The notes: generated from the letters alone by a model not told the origin. DNA of 64,000 bases from Riptortus pedestris (GCA_019009955.1 CM032228.1:256397501-256461500), one strand, 5' to 3'; numbered from the stretch's first letter, positions 22,952-34,263 are shown. A program made the numbers and translations.

Positions 22952-23403
22952 GGGGAGGGAGGTATACCCGTAGAGGAGGGAGGTATACCCGTAGAGGAGG
23001 GAGGTATACCCGTAGAGGAGGGAGGTATACCCGTAGAGGAGGGAGGTATACCCGTAGAGGAGGGAGGTATACCCGTAGAGGAGGGAGGTATACCCGTAGA
23101 GGAGGGAGGTATACCCGTAGAGGAGGGAGGTATACCCGTAGAGGAGGGAGGTCTACCCGTATAGAGGAGGGAGGTATACCCGTAGAGGAGGGAGGTATAC
23201 CCGTAGAGGAGGGAGGTATACCCGTAGAGGAGGGAGGTATACCCGTAGAGGAGGGAGGTATACCCGTAGAGGAGGGAGGTATACCCGTAGAGGAGGGAGG
23301 TATACCCGTAGAGGAGGGAGGTATACCCGTAGAGGAGGGAGGTATACCCGTAGAGGAGGGAGGTATACCCGTAGAGGAGGGAGGTATACCCGTAGAGGAG
23401 GGA
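22952..23403 (+). repeat. 21-bp minisatellite (about 21 copies) in family A
   Basis: Unit GGAGGGAGGTATACCCGTAG plus one base, nearly perfect, with one 23-bp variant near 23150-23172. It occupies the place of the G-rich segment that in other copies reads like GGGAGGGGGGTTTAGAGG, just before TTTTGAAAATTC. Because 21 is a multiple of three, long artefactual open frames appear on the minus strand. Confidence 0.95.
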
Positions 23404-24365
23404 ATTTTGAAAATTCCAAATATCTACGTTACTATACGTCGGATCAAAAAATTGTATAGAACCAATCTTATTGAAAATTAAATGTTCTATACATATTTTC
23501 TGTATCATGAATATTGCCCGAGATATTTGGATTTTATAGTTTTCCGCTCTCAGTAAACGGCCACTCCTACTAGTGTCATATTAACATTAAGCTGTTATAT
23601 CATCAACCACTTCATTACAAGGTTAAATACCAAATATTGTTTTCATTGAACTTTTACTTTGTGAGATATATGCAAATACGTTCTGTGTGTCTTCTTTTGT
23701 TCTTGGATTACTAAAATTTAAGTAATTGATATTAAAAATACTCTGATTATTTACCAATTACAGCATTAGTTATAGTAAATAGCTTTCAATAAAATTAACC
23801 TGTTATATTCAGATATATTTCATTAATGGTATTTCTTTCCGGTCTAGAATACAGGTTGGGTAGCCTGTTTATTTACAATTTACATGTTTTCCACTGTAGA
23901 GTTATTAACTTGTAACTGAAAGATTTCTCATTACCGTTTATATTTATTCACTTAATATTCGCGGTGGTGTTAAGAGTATATATATATTGTAAACCTTCGC
24001 TTGGGAAATCTGCTTAGTTTACGCAGCCCCTGCGGGACGGACTTTATTTTATAAGCAAATTACTGATATTGAAATGTTTGTTAGTAGGATTGATGAAAAA
24101 TAGAAAAAGGATGTTTTCGAGAACCAGTATTAGCCTTTATAGGAAAATCTGCTAAAACGAAGGTAGTAAACCGAGGTTAGCACTTATTCTTAACAAATGA
24201 GGTTTCTAATTCTGAAATTGGTCGACAAATCAGTGTTATTGTATATTTACAGTTGAGCCAACCTCAAAACGTATAAGGAATTTAAGAATTCATAACTCAA
24301 CCCTTAATAAATTTAAACATTCATAGCTAAGCATCTTAGGAGATTTCCCTTTTGTTCCAAAACTC

Positions 24366-24406
<41 letters not shown>

Positions 24407-24408
<2 letters not shown>

Positions 24409-25671
24409 GGTGGTTCGATAATTAATGTCGTATTTTTCTGATAAGATTGTTTGAAATGCATATTTCAGGTAATATTGATTGCATGGTTATGATTATAATA
24501 TACTATTTTAAAGATTAGACTTTGGACTATGGCCAGTAAATAACTGAGTCTGATTAGTAAACAACAAGTTGGTTAAAAATTCACTTGAAAATGGACAATC
24601 AAAGAGAGCATTATCGGCATATTTTATTGTTTTACATCCGAAAGGGCAAAAATGCGCTACAAGCTCGGAAAAAATTATGTGAAGTTTATGGTGAGGACTG
24701 TCTTACTGATCGCCAGTGTCGGCGTTGGTTTGCTCGCTTTCGCTCGGGAAATTTTAATGTGCAAGATGCACCACATACTGGTCGACCAACCACTACTGAT
24801 GACGACAAAATAAAGCCGTTAATCGAAACCAACCGGCGTATGACAACTCGAGAGATAGCAGAGAAGCTCGACATATCGAATTCAACCGTTTACTTGCACT
24901 TACAACAGCTTGGTTACGTAGGCAAACTGGATGTTTGGGTTCCTCACCAATTAAAGGATATCCACCTCACCAAACGCTTTAACATATGCGGCTCTTTGCT
25001 GAATCGTAACGAATAGGACCCATTTTTAAAAAGAATCATAACGGGTGATGAAAAATGGATTATTTACGATAACGTAGTCCGAAGAAGATCATGGACCAAG
25101 CAAAATGAGCCCCCACAATCGACATCCAAAGCCGATATTCACCAAAAAAAGATTATGCTTCTGTTTGGTGGGATTATAAGGTCATAGTAGTGCACTTTGA
25201 GTTGCTTCCGAGAAACCAAACTATTGATTCGAATGTCTACTTCCGTCAACTATCTGAACTGAACCAAGAAATCAAGAAAAAACGCCCTGAACTGGCCGAT
25301 GTTCCATCATGATAACGCCAGACCACACACCTCTTTGACAACTCGTCAAAAATTAACAGAGCTCAATTTGGAACTGATGCCACATCCACCATATAGCCCT
25401 GACTTAGCACCATCAGATTACCATGTGTTTCGCTCCGTTCTAAACCATTTCAACGGTAAAACTTTCGATTCTGATGAGGCGGTTAAAAATGACTCCAGTT
25501 CTTTGCTTCTAAAAACCAAGGCTTCTTCGAACGTGGAATTTTTCAACTCACCGAAAGATGGCAAAAGGTAATCCAACAAAATGGACAATATATCATTAAT
25601 TAATGCTGTAGTTCATATAAATAAATTCATTTTGAAAAATATTAAAAAATACGACATTAATTATCAAACAA

Positions 25672-25673
<2 letters not shown>
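24407..25673 (+). mobile_element. mariner element (mauritiana/Mos1-like), inactive
   Basis: Terminal inverted repeats: GGTGGTTCGATAATTAATG at the left and, inverted, GGTTGTTTGATAATTAATG at the right, continuing TCGTATTTTT on both. It is inserted in a (TA)n tract, so the TA duplication merges with the flanks. Length (about 1.27 kb) is standard for mariner. Confidence 0.92.
24591..25613 (+). pseudogene. mariner transposase (DD34D), broken
   Basis: Codes for a mariner transposase, which cuts and pastes the element at TA sites. The ATG at 24591 begins MDNQREHYRHILLFYIRKG; the paired helix-turn-helix region spans about residues 5-110, with WFARFRSGNF and GRPTT typical of the family. A TAG at 25014-25016 interrupts it, then TGDEKWIIYDNVV (first catalytic Asp), a frameshift near 25160, HDNARPH (second Asp) and YSPDLAPSDYH (third Asp). 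Exactly 34 residues separate the last two. A final frameshift precedes QQNGQYIIN and the stop at 25613. Cannot make active enzyme. Confidence 0.93.
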
Positions 25674-25713
<40 letters not shown>

Positions 25714-25716
<3 letters not shown>

Positions 25717-26588
25717 TACCTCAGAGACCCGGCTTCGCTCGGGAATTCATTTGAGTCTGAATGTTGATGGTATTTTTTTGGCAAGGCTTTATTTTGCACA
25801 ATATTTTGACATTTACCCGTCCCAGTGTTTAGGGTTAATACCCGTCGTTTCTGTGGATTTGTTAATAATAAAATTTATTTTTTATGTAAGACTTCACTGT
25901 CCTCCATATTGTCATATTTCCCGCTTCCTGTGCATTATGCATAGATTTGAATTATTAAGGACTAAATATTAACATACATTTGAATTAATTTTTCCAGATG
26001 AGGTACCTGGTAGTTCATATTGAAAAGCATTCTTGAGCAAATTTCTCTAAATAACAAAATAAAAAACTTTTGTTATGTGCATATTTGCTGAAACTACAAT
26101 AGGAAACGAAATATCAATATTTTTAATTTCAGGTCTTCCTTATAACCCCCACTCCTGCCTGTCCCTAGAAATAGTATGCCTTTTTATAATGAAGGCGTTA
26201 GTGCTAATACACATACTGAGTGTTTTATTAAGTTCGGTTGAGTCTTTTGTGCCAAATAAAATTGTTCACTTCCGCTATAGTCATAAGCGTATAACTCATT
26301 TAAACTTCGGAATACGATGAAAGTGTTTATGACAAAAGTTACTCTAAATAACAAAATAAACAACTTTTGTTATGTGCATATTTGCGAAAAAACCAATAGA
26401 AAACGAAATATCGCGACTTTTTATTTCAGGCCTCCCTTATAACCCCCACTCCTGTTCGTCTCAGAGAAAATTAATATAGCCTATCTCTCAAGTTGGACCA
26501 GACTGCTCACGGTGTGCCAATTTAATTTAAAATCGGTTAAGTAGTTTAGGAGTCCATCGCGGACAAACATCGTGACAGGAGATTTATA
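25714..26588 (+). mobile_element. Family B repeat with tail type 2
   Basis: Starts ACTACCTCAGAGACCCGGCT in a TA tract. Internal units occur at about 26140 and 26440. The tail differs from most copies: AAAATCGGTTAAGTAGTTTA then GGAGTCCATCGCGGACAAAC and a TATATTAAA end. Confidence 0.75.
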
Positions 26589-26597
26589 TATATTAAA

Positions 26598-26629
<32 letters not shown>

Positions 26630-26655
26630 GAACGGAACTCAAAGGAAATCTGCTT

Positions 26656-27018
26656 ATGTTCCCAAGGCAAGTGAAAGAGGAAGTCCTGTATTGTTAGGGT
26701 AGGAGTCAGCAGTAAGGGAAGTATGCTCCAAGTTACACGGGCAAGTTGCTAATGAAGGCAGTGTAATAGGCAAACCCGTAACACCTAACCCCTCTACAGG
26801 CCTAGCATATATCGGGTAACTACAGTAGCCTAAGCAACTACTGCAAAGTTAGCCTTCAGGTTAGCCCTCGGAATTAAGTTTCTAGTCTTATTCTCACCTG
26901 GTTAACCTAAAGTCGTCAGTTCCATTCTCTACATTTGTCTAGTTAGTATTAAAATTGGTCCGACTACCAACTTCAAGTTAAAAAGTGTAATTAAGACGTT
27001 TTTAACTAGTAACTACAA
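26656..27018. other. Unclassified, non-repetitive interval
   Basis: A GC-moderate stretch that matches no repeat in this window. It precedes a short signal-peptide-like open frame at 27019. No promoter could be defined. Confidence 0.3.
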
Positions 27019-27178
27019 ATGAAGTTTGTAATTGTGATTCTTTGTCTTTTATCTGATATGATTGCAAAGTACTTTACTGTTGTAAATAGGGTTTACAAAT
27101 GCAAATATCTTGGTTAATAATGGGGATAGTAAAAAATTACGACCGGTAGATAGGTAGAACAGACATATATATATATAT

Positions 27179-27768
27179 ACTAGCTCAGATACCCGGCTTC
27201 GCCCGGGAATTCATTTAAGGCTGAATGATGATTTTATTTTTTTGGCAAGGCTTAACTTTGCACAATATTTTGACATTTCCCCGTCCCAGTGTTTAGGGTT
27301 TATACCCGTTGTTGCTGTAGATTTGTTAAAAATAAAATTAATTTTTTTTGTAAAACTTCACTGTCCTCCATATTGTCATATTTCCTGTGCATTATGCATA
27401 GCTTTGAATTAATTTTTCCAGGTGAGGTGCCTGGTAGTTCATACTGGAAAGAATTGATGAGCATATCGATATTATACCCAAATTATTTGCTTCATACATT
27501 GTTCCCGAAAAAATGTAAAAAAAAACAAAAGTTACTCTAAATAACAAAGAAAACAACGTTTGTTATGTGCACGTTTGCGGAGGATCTAATAGGGAACGGA
27601 ATATAAAATTAAGTTCAGCCATTTATGCGTGAAAAGGTAAAAAACAAACAAAGAAACAAACATACACGAAAGAAACAAAATGCAGTTATGGTGTCTATGA
27701 CACGTGAAACGAAAAAGTATCGTGAAATTTTGGGGGGAAAATCAATGTACAGACAGAGGTTACAATTT
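27179..27768 (+). mobile_element. Family B repeat, short copy
   Basis: ACTAGCTCAGATACCCGGCT after a TA tract, ending GACAGAGGTTACAATTTTA. Tail type 1 with GCCATTTATGCGTGAAAAGG. Most internal units are deleted. Confidence 0.8.
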
Positions 27769-28140
27769 TATATATATATATATATATATGTTTCCTAGGT
27801 ATAGTAAGCCTATTTATCTGCATGTCCCATGCAACTTAGCATATCATATGCATTTCCAGTATATTACTTATTAATTATATATAAATTATAACGAGAGTAC
27901 AACCTTATATAAAAAATTAACAATAATAACGTTAAATAAAAAAAATATATAAAGAGTAAATGAAAAGCCTTAAAACAGAAATTATTGATTATACGTAATT
28001 CCTTTCAGTACAGAAGTTTTTATCAGCTGTGATAAGTATTCAACTTATTAATTGTATCAAAAGTATGTTCTGCAAGTATTTTAAGCCCATTATTATATTT
28101 TGAAAATAACTAATCTTCTTCAATTGGATATTTGTCGTCA
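27769..28140. other. Unclassified AT-rich interval
   Basis: No feature recognised other than short TA tracts. Confidence 0.3.
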
Positions 28141-28225
28141 TTCAATGTTCTGTTTTAGTTTTTGCCGTTCGTTAGTCAATATTTTGCAATAGTATATAAA
28201 GTGTTGACATGTTTGTGGAGTAGTG

Positions 28226-28282
<57 letters not shown>

Positions 28283-28286
<4 letters not shown>

Positions 28287-29337
28287 TATTTTTGAGGCTG
28301 CATCGCTGGGAAGTATCGTCATTGTGAGGATTTCGGCTATCTGCTCCAGCGGTTGGTATTTTTGTTCTGCAAATTTTCGATAGAAATGCGTCCATCTTCG
28401 TCAGGCATAAATTTCATTTGAATGGCTACTTCAATTAATCATATGTTTTGGAGTTTTATTTTATTTGAGTATGGCTTTCCACGTTTCTGAAAGTATAACA
28501 CCGTCCAAGCCGTTTATAGTATTTGTTCTCTTATTTATTTCTAGGGCTTCCAGGACTAATCTTTTACCGAGGTGGTCCTCTCTGTGTAAAACCTTTGTCT
28601 AGTCGAATTTAATTTGGTGGGGATAAATACTTGCGGGTTCGGCAATGGCGGATATCTTTATTCTGTGATGTTTTAGATCAGCCACATGAACTTCACCTAA
28701 TCACATGGTATCATATATACTCTACTATCTTGTAATAATTGGGTGTCTTTTGGGCTGTTTAAATATTCGTTGAATATTTTATGTTGCCTGAATACTGTTC
28801 GTAAATTATATTTTCGAAGTATTCTTGCCAGCCTTTCTGAGGTCCCCGCTATATAAGAAAGTGTTACGCTGCTTAATGGTTTAACTAGAGTATTTTCCAT
28901 GTCTTGTTGAATCTTGTTGTCCAGATTCTTCTTAATATTTCTTAATACTCTTGTTACTTCCATTTTTTTGTAGCCGTTGTAGTGGACTTCTTCTTTCAAC
29001 TGTGTTATTTCCTTTTTTAAATGGGTTTCATTGCTGCACAGTGAAAAGGCTCTGTTTACGAATGTATAGGTGATACCATGTTTTTGGGCTGACTAGTGGT
29101 GGGATGAGACATTCAGATATCTACCTGTTGCTGTTGGTTTTCTGTACACAGTGTGGCTGAATCTATTATTACCTTTTTTAATTATTAAAAGATCAAGAAA
29201 CGGTAATTTCCCTTCATTTTAGCAGATTTCCCTTAAGAGAAATCAGCCACTGAGGTCGTACTCATGACGCGAGTTTTGAAAAGTTTCCTCAAATTTCCAT
29301 CGATCCAACCAGGAGATAACGAAAATGAGGTCCATTC

Positions 29338-29375
<38 letters not shown>

Positions 29376-30014
29376 ATATATATATATTTGTCATATTTGT
29401 CTGTTAACGCTCTAGCGGTCGCAATTTTTGTTTGATCGTTACCGAACTTCATATTTAAGCGTGTTACGTAAAAAGACAGATCAAGTTCGTTAATGGCTCA
29501 AATCGGACCAGGGGAAGAGGTGGTTTAGAGGGGGGATTTTTGAAAATTCGAAATATCTCCGTTATTATGCGTCAGATCGAAAAATTGTATAGAATCAATC
29601 TTATTGTAAATTAAATTTACTATAAATATTGTTCTATACATTTATTCTGTATCTTGAATATTAACCGAGATATTTGCATTTGTATTGTGTGTGTGTGTGT
29701 GGTCGACGGAACCCCGCCATGTTCCGGACTCTCCGCCGAGAGCTCTGGTGGCCGTTTCCAGAACTATTCGTCCCTCGTGAATAGGTTTAAAGATTTCTTC
29801 CTACTACAGCTGTTATTAGGCGGATTTCTCTATTGTAAAACTGCACGTGGGAAATCTGCTTAATTTACGCAGCCCCTGCGTGACGGACTTTTTCTAATTC
29901 TATGGTGAATTTGATCTGTGAGTGTCGCGCGTTCATGAAGTTAAAAAAATTAAGTAGTTTTTCTTTGCCGTGTTGCAAAATTATGAAACAGTCGTCTATG
30001 TATCTAAGAGATAC

Positions 30015-30017
<3 letters not shown>
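28283..30017 (-). pseudogene. Penelope-like reverse transcriptase / GIY-YIG protein, fragmentary
   Basis: From the N-terminal side on the minus strand: SLRYIDDCFIILQHGKEKLL (reverse transcriptase active site, YIDD) at 30010-29950, then after the insertion LPFLDLLIIKKGNNRFSHTV and YRKPTATGRYLNVSSHH (end of the RT domain). Next comes an open stretch 28999-28697 with YIAGTSERLARILRKYNLRT, the linker to the endonuclease, which has VYMIPCD where the GIY-YIG domain begins. The endonuclease core is mostly deleted; REDHLGKRLVLEALEINKR, then TNTINGLDGVILSETWKAIL, remain near 28600-28460. Several stops and frameshifts. Known role: reverse transcription and nicking for retrotransposition. Confidence 0.88.
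29221..29889 (+). mobile_element. Family A copy (669 bp) inserted in the Penelope-like element
   Basis: AGCAGATTTCCCTTAAGAG at 29221 to GACGGACT at 29889. Left flank CTTCATTTT, right flank TTTTCTAATTC. The surrounding coding frame reads ...IELEN-EGKLPFLD when the element is removed, so the empty site was CTTCATTTTCTAATTC. Core (TA)n at 29343-29386. Short-form 3' module with the CCGCCGAGAGCTCTGGTGGC block. Confidence 0.92.
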
Positions 30018-30068
<51 letters not shown>

Positions 30069-30070
<2 letters not shown>

Positions 30071-31240
30071 TAGCTCAGATACCCGGCTTCGCTCGGGAAT
30101 TCATTTAAGGCTGAATGGTGATGGTATATTTTTGGCAAGGCTTTACTTTGCACAATATTTTGACATTTACCCGTTCCAGTGATTAGGGTTAATACCCGTT
30201 GTTGGCATTTGACAATGAAATATCGCGAATTTTTGTTTCAGGTCCCCCTTATAACCCCCACTCCCGTTCTAACCTAAAAATTTTAATATAGCTTATAATC
30301 ATGGAAGAATTAATGCTAATTGACATACCGAGTTTTTTAAGCTCGGTTTAATCGTTAGCGCCCAATGAAATAGTTGACTCAGGCCTCCCTTGTAACCCCC
30401 ACTCCTGCCCGTCCCTAGAAATGTTAGTATTGCTTATTATAAGGATGACGTTAGTGCTAATTCTCATACCGAGTTTGGTTTAGTTCGGTTTAGTTTTTTG
30501 TGCCAAAAAAAATTGTTGACTTCCGCAGTAGTTTTTAACGAATAACTCATTAATACTTAGGTATACGACAAAAGTGTATATAACAAACGTTACTCCAAAT
30601 AACAAAATAAACAACTTTAGTTATGTGCATAATTGCCGAAAATGCAGTAGGAAACGAAATATCACTATTTTTAATTTCAGTCCTCCCTTATAACCCCCAC
30701 TCCTGCCCGTCCCTAGAAATGTTAGTATGGCTTATTATAAGGAAGACGTTAGTGCTAATTCACATACCGAGTTTGGTTTAGTTCGGTTGAGTTTTTTGTG
30801 CCAAATAAAATTGTTGACTTCCGCTATAGGTTTCAGAGTATATCTCGTTTATAATTCGGTATACGAAAAAAGTGTATATAACAAAAGTTACTCTAAACAA
30901 CAAAATAAACAAATTTTGTTATGTTCATATTTTCCGAAAAAACAATAGGAAACGAAATATCTTTATTTTCAATTTCAGGCTTCCCTTATAACCCCCACTC
31001 CTGTTCGTCCCAGAGGATATTAATATAGCCTAAAGTCTAAGTTGGGATAGAAGTAATATACATACCAAGTTTCATAAAATTCGGTTCAGCCGTTTATGCG
31101 TGAAAAGGTAACAAACAAACAAACAAACAAACAGACACCAAAGAAACAAAATGCAGTTATGGTGTCTATGGCATGTGAAACGAAAAGTTATCGTGAAATT
31201 TCGCGAAAAAAATCAATGTACAGACAGAGGTTACAATTTT
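30069..31240 (+). mobile_element. Family B repeat
   Basis: ACTAGCTCAGATACCCGGCT directly after a TA tract, four CCCCCACTCC unit cores at about 30256, 30400, 30695 and 30995, and tail type 1 ending GAGGTTACAATTTT. Followed by TA and a (TG)n run at 31263-31300. Confidence 0.85.
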
Positions 31241-31261
31241 ATATATATATAGATATATATA

Positions 31262-31299
<38 letters not shown>

Positions 31300-31303
<4 letters not shown>

Positions 31304-31410
31304 TAGTTTTGAACGGGCCTCATTGTTGCCATGTACTAGATCGGATCAATGGAAATTGGAGGAAATATTTCGAAAATCTCGTAATGAGCACGGATTTAAT
31401 AGCTCATTTT
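31300..31410 (-). mobile_element. Family A, diverged 5' end remnant
   Basis: AGTTTTGAACGGGCCTCATT and GGATCAATGGAAATTGGAGG follow family A order (reverse). The palindrome has decayed. Confidence 0.55.
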
Positions 31411-32100
31411 TGCGAAAACTTTTTGGTCGATTCCTACTTCCTTGATTTGACTTAAGCCGTCAATTGGAATGTAATATTTTGGAAGGTGCTCCCCACTGCT
31501 AAAGGTTAAGGAGGAGGTGGACAAATAGCTGTAGGAGAAGCATATCTATAATTTGGCAGGCCTTGACAGCCGATGGAGTGGTATCTAGTGATAAGGGCTG
31601 ATAAGAGACAATCAGGCAGAGTGCTGGTCGATAACTGGCCCCCTTCGGCTGCCTCCCATTCACTCCGAGAAGAAATTCTATCTCATCTAATCAGGGACAA
31701 CAGGCAATGTCTTATTGTTCTCTGGCAAAGGACCAAAAGGAGGGGAAAGCAATCACAATAGAGATGCGTCAACTGAGCGCATTTCCCACTCAATGAAAAA
31801 TTCTTTATTTTAGCAAATGCTCCTTCAGTTCCTCTTCACGACGCGATTTGCGCAAAAACTCTTCCATTTATCCTACCAAGGCGATGGCCTAAATGAGGTC
31901 TATCGGTCGCAATTTTAGTTCCATCGTTACCAAACTCGACATGTATGTGTTTACCCTGAAAGAGGAAATTACGACAATCATTACCAAAAGTACCACTTTC
32001 AGCCATTCATTTCCTATTCATAATCCACCTGTGCTCAGCACCAATTTTTTTTTCTCTCTTCAATTATAAAATGTTTACCTATTTCACTTTTGTTATTATC
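31411..32100. other. Mostly unclassified interval
   Basis: GC-richer around 31490-31760, where a 62-codon open frame (31573-31761) has no recognised domain. A faint family A-like segment occurs at 31795-31950. Confidence 0.3.
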
Positions 32101-32222
32101 AGTTTTTCCTTAAGGGAAATCAGCAATTGACGTCGTGCTCATGACGCGATTTTCGAAGAATTTCTTCAAATGTCCATCGGTCCTACCCAGGAGATGTCGA
32201 AAATGAGGTCCGTTCAAAATTA

Positions 32223-32267
<45 letters not shown>

Positions 32268-32501
32268 CTGTTAACACTCTAGTGGCCGCAATTTTTGTTT
32301 AATCATCACCAAACTCGGTATTTAACCTAACCTCTCTCCGTTCTTGCCTTCTAACCTTTTACTTTGTGAGATATATGCAAACCCCCATATTCAACCCCCC
32401 CCCATATTCAAGATGGTGTTGTGTTACCGGTATGTAGATTTCGCTATTGAAATTTCCCGGGGGAAATGTGCTTAGTTTACGCAGCCCCTGCGTGATAGAC
32501 T
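32101..32501 (+). mobile_element. Family A copy, internally deleted
   Basis: Palindrome CCTTAAGGGAAATCAGC near the 5' end, TA core at 32230-32264, then a jump to the 3' module; ends ACGCAGCCCCTGCGTGATAGACT. A second 3' fragment of the family lies at 32687-32729. Confidence 0.75.
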
Positions 32502-33123
32502 TTTCATTGTTTTTGGTTATTTTTTATTAGTACTTGTCATTATCTATTATCAATTTTCCTTTTTTTCTTTCAGTTTGTACAATTTTTGACAGAGCAAATC
32601 ACCTTTGATGTGATGTCCATAAATAAAAATATTTCCAGAGAGTATTTGGTGAGATTAGACGACACATGTATTATACCCGCAAGTCGGAAATCTGCTTAGT
32701 TTACGCAGCCGCTGCCACAAAGACTTTTGATGCAATGCATTCGAAAGGAGATATCGCATATAACTTTCAAATGAAATAATTTTAAAAAAAAATTGCAATA
32801 AAACAAGTGGATAGTTTAAATATATTTATTATCAATAACACAAATCATGCAAAAAATCATAAGTTTGTTAAGGCCATAGAGGAGGGAATAAAAGTGTAAC
32901 TTGATACAGTTAGTCCATAAATCCTTGTGAATATGGCATTAATTATTGTAGCCTAATATAATTAAAAGGCACTGTATATCTTGCTGGAAGATTTTATAGT
33001 GGCTACAAGCAGTTATTAACATGGATTCCCAGCACGCAACTACATATTATTAATACACTCGCTCCATCTTCCACGGATTGTACAGTAATCTCAAAAGATT
33101 ACATCTAGAAGACATCATTTTTC
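32502..33123. other. Mostly unclassified interval
   Basis: Apart from the small family A 3' fragment at 32687-32729 (mutated hairpin GCAGCCGCTGC), nothing is recognised. Confidence 0.35.
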
Positions 33124-33520
33124 AGCAGATTTTCCTTATGGAGAATCAGCTATCGAGGTTGTACCCTACTCATTACGCGATTTTTAAAAATTCGAAATAT
33201 GTTCGTTGTTATACGTCGGATCGAATAGTGTATAAAAGTCCGTCACGCAGGGGCTGCGTAAACTAAACGTGAAGTTATATAATAGAGAAATCTCCATGAG
33301 AGTGCCGAACAGTTGCGGCAAAAACAATATTTATAGTACATTTAATTTGCAATAAGATTGATTCTATACAATTTTTCGATCCGACGTATAGTAACGGAAA
33401 TATTTCGAATTTTAGAAAATCCTTACCTCTAAACCCCCCTTCCCACTAGTCCAATTTCAGCCATTAACGAACTTGATCTTTCTTTTTACATAAAAGGACT
33501 GAATATCGAGTTTGGTAACG

Positions 33521-33557
<37 letters not shown>

Positions 33558-33655
33558 TTTTGAACGGACCTCATTTTCGGCATCTGCGAGGTCGGATCAA
33601 TGGACAGTTGAAGAAAAATTTCGAAAATTCCGTCATGAGTACAACCTCAATAGCT
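33124..33655. mobile_element. Two family A copies head against tail
   Basis: 33124-33235 is a forward 5' fragment (AGCAGATTTTCCTTATGGAG) with most of its interior deleted. 33237-33655 is a reverse copy starting AGTCCGTCACGCAGGGGCTG and ending before its palindrome. The forward fragment still carries ATACGTCGGATCGAAT just before the junction. Confidence 0.7.
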
Positions 33656-33699
33656 AAAGCAACTTCACTTGTAGCTTAAATACCAAATATTGTTTTCAA

Positions 33700-34262
33700 G
33701 AGACCATTATTCTACAGGGTAATCCCCTTTTGATCCCCTCCCCCTTTAGTTTTTGGATTACTAAAATACATCCAATACATTATAAATTACCGCACTAGAT
33801 AACCTCTACAACGGAAAGCGTCTGAATTGAGAAAAGAGACCAGCCAACCTCTATGAGCTGAATAGATAGTTAGAAATATTCTTGTAACGAAAGAAAAACA
33901 ATTACCGAAATATACCTGGTTATACCTTATCAATTTTATTCAAAACTATTTACTATTAAGTTTTAAATAAAATTGATATTGTACAATCAAGTATATTTCA
34001 ATAATTGTTTTTCTTTCGGTTCAAGAATATTTCTATATATTTATTCAGCTCTGAGAGGTCGGCTGACCGGTTTGTTCACAATTCGGACGCTTTTCGTTGT
34101 AGAGGTTATTAAATGAGAATTCACTGAAAAAAAATTCTCATTACCATTTTTACTAATTCATTTAGTATTCACGGAGGTGAAATGCATTTTCAGCATGTAG
34201 ATGTATCTATTGTAATACTTGATAAATCTGCTTAGTTTACGCAGCCCCTGCGTGACGGACAT
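33700..34262. mobile_element. Inverted pair of family A 3' modules
   Basis: A reverse-oriented 3' module (about 33700-33960) faces a forward one (about 33990-34262). The blocks GAGCTGAATAGATAGTTAGA at 33848 and its complement around 34060, and the GAAAGAAAAACAATTACCGA pair, form an imperfect inverted repeat. The forward module ends in the hairpin ACGCAGCCCCTGCGT. Confidence 0.65.
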
Positions 34263-34263
34263 T

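Larger units (their letters stand above)
21682..24043 (+). mobile_element. Family A copy split by a piggyBac-like element and a 21-bp array
   Basis: The left part (21682-21899) runs from the 5' palindrome to TTTTATGCAAAATAAA. The right part resumes at 22910 with TTAAAGGTCAAGTAGTTCG and runs to the hairpin ACGCAGCCCCTGCG and GACGGACT at 24043. The two parts meet exactly where the consensus TTTTATGTAAAAAGAAAGATC continues, so this is one copy. The G-rich segment inside is expanded into the 21-bp array. Confidence 0.8.
28231..30017 (-). mobile_element. Penelope-like element split by a family A copy
   Basis: Minus-strand Penelope-like sequence in two blocks, 30017-29894 and 29216-28283, interrupted by the family A copy at 29221-29889. 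The element is truncated at both sides by TA microsatellites (30018-30068 and 28234-28282). Confidence 0.85.

Noticed and set aside
22891..23508. 205-codon frame with a repeating LLYGYTS/GIPPSST pattern
   Set aside because: Translation of the 21-bp minisatellite inside family A; the frame changes at the single 23-bp unit.
31573..31761. 62-codon frame in a GC-richer interval
   Set aside because: No domain, signal peptide or splice sites; length is within chance expectation.
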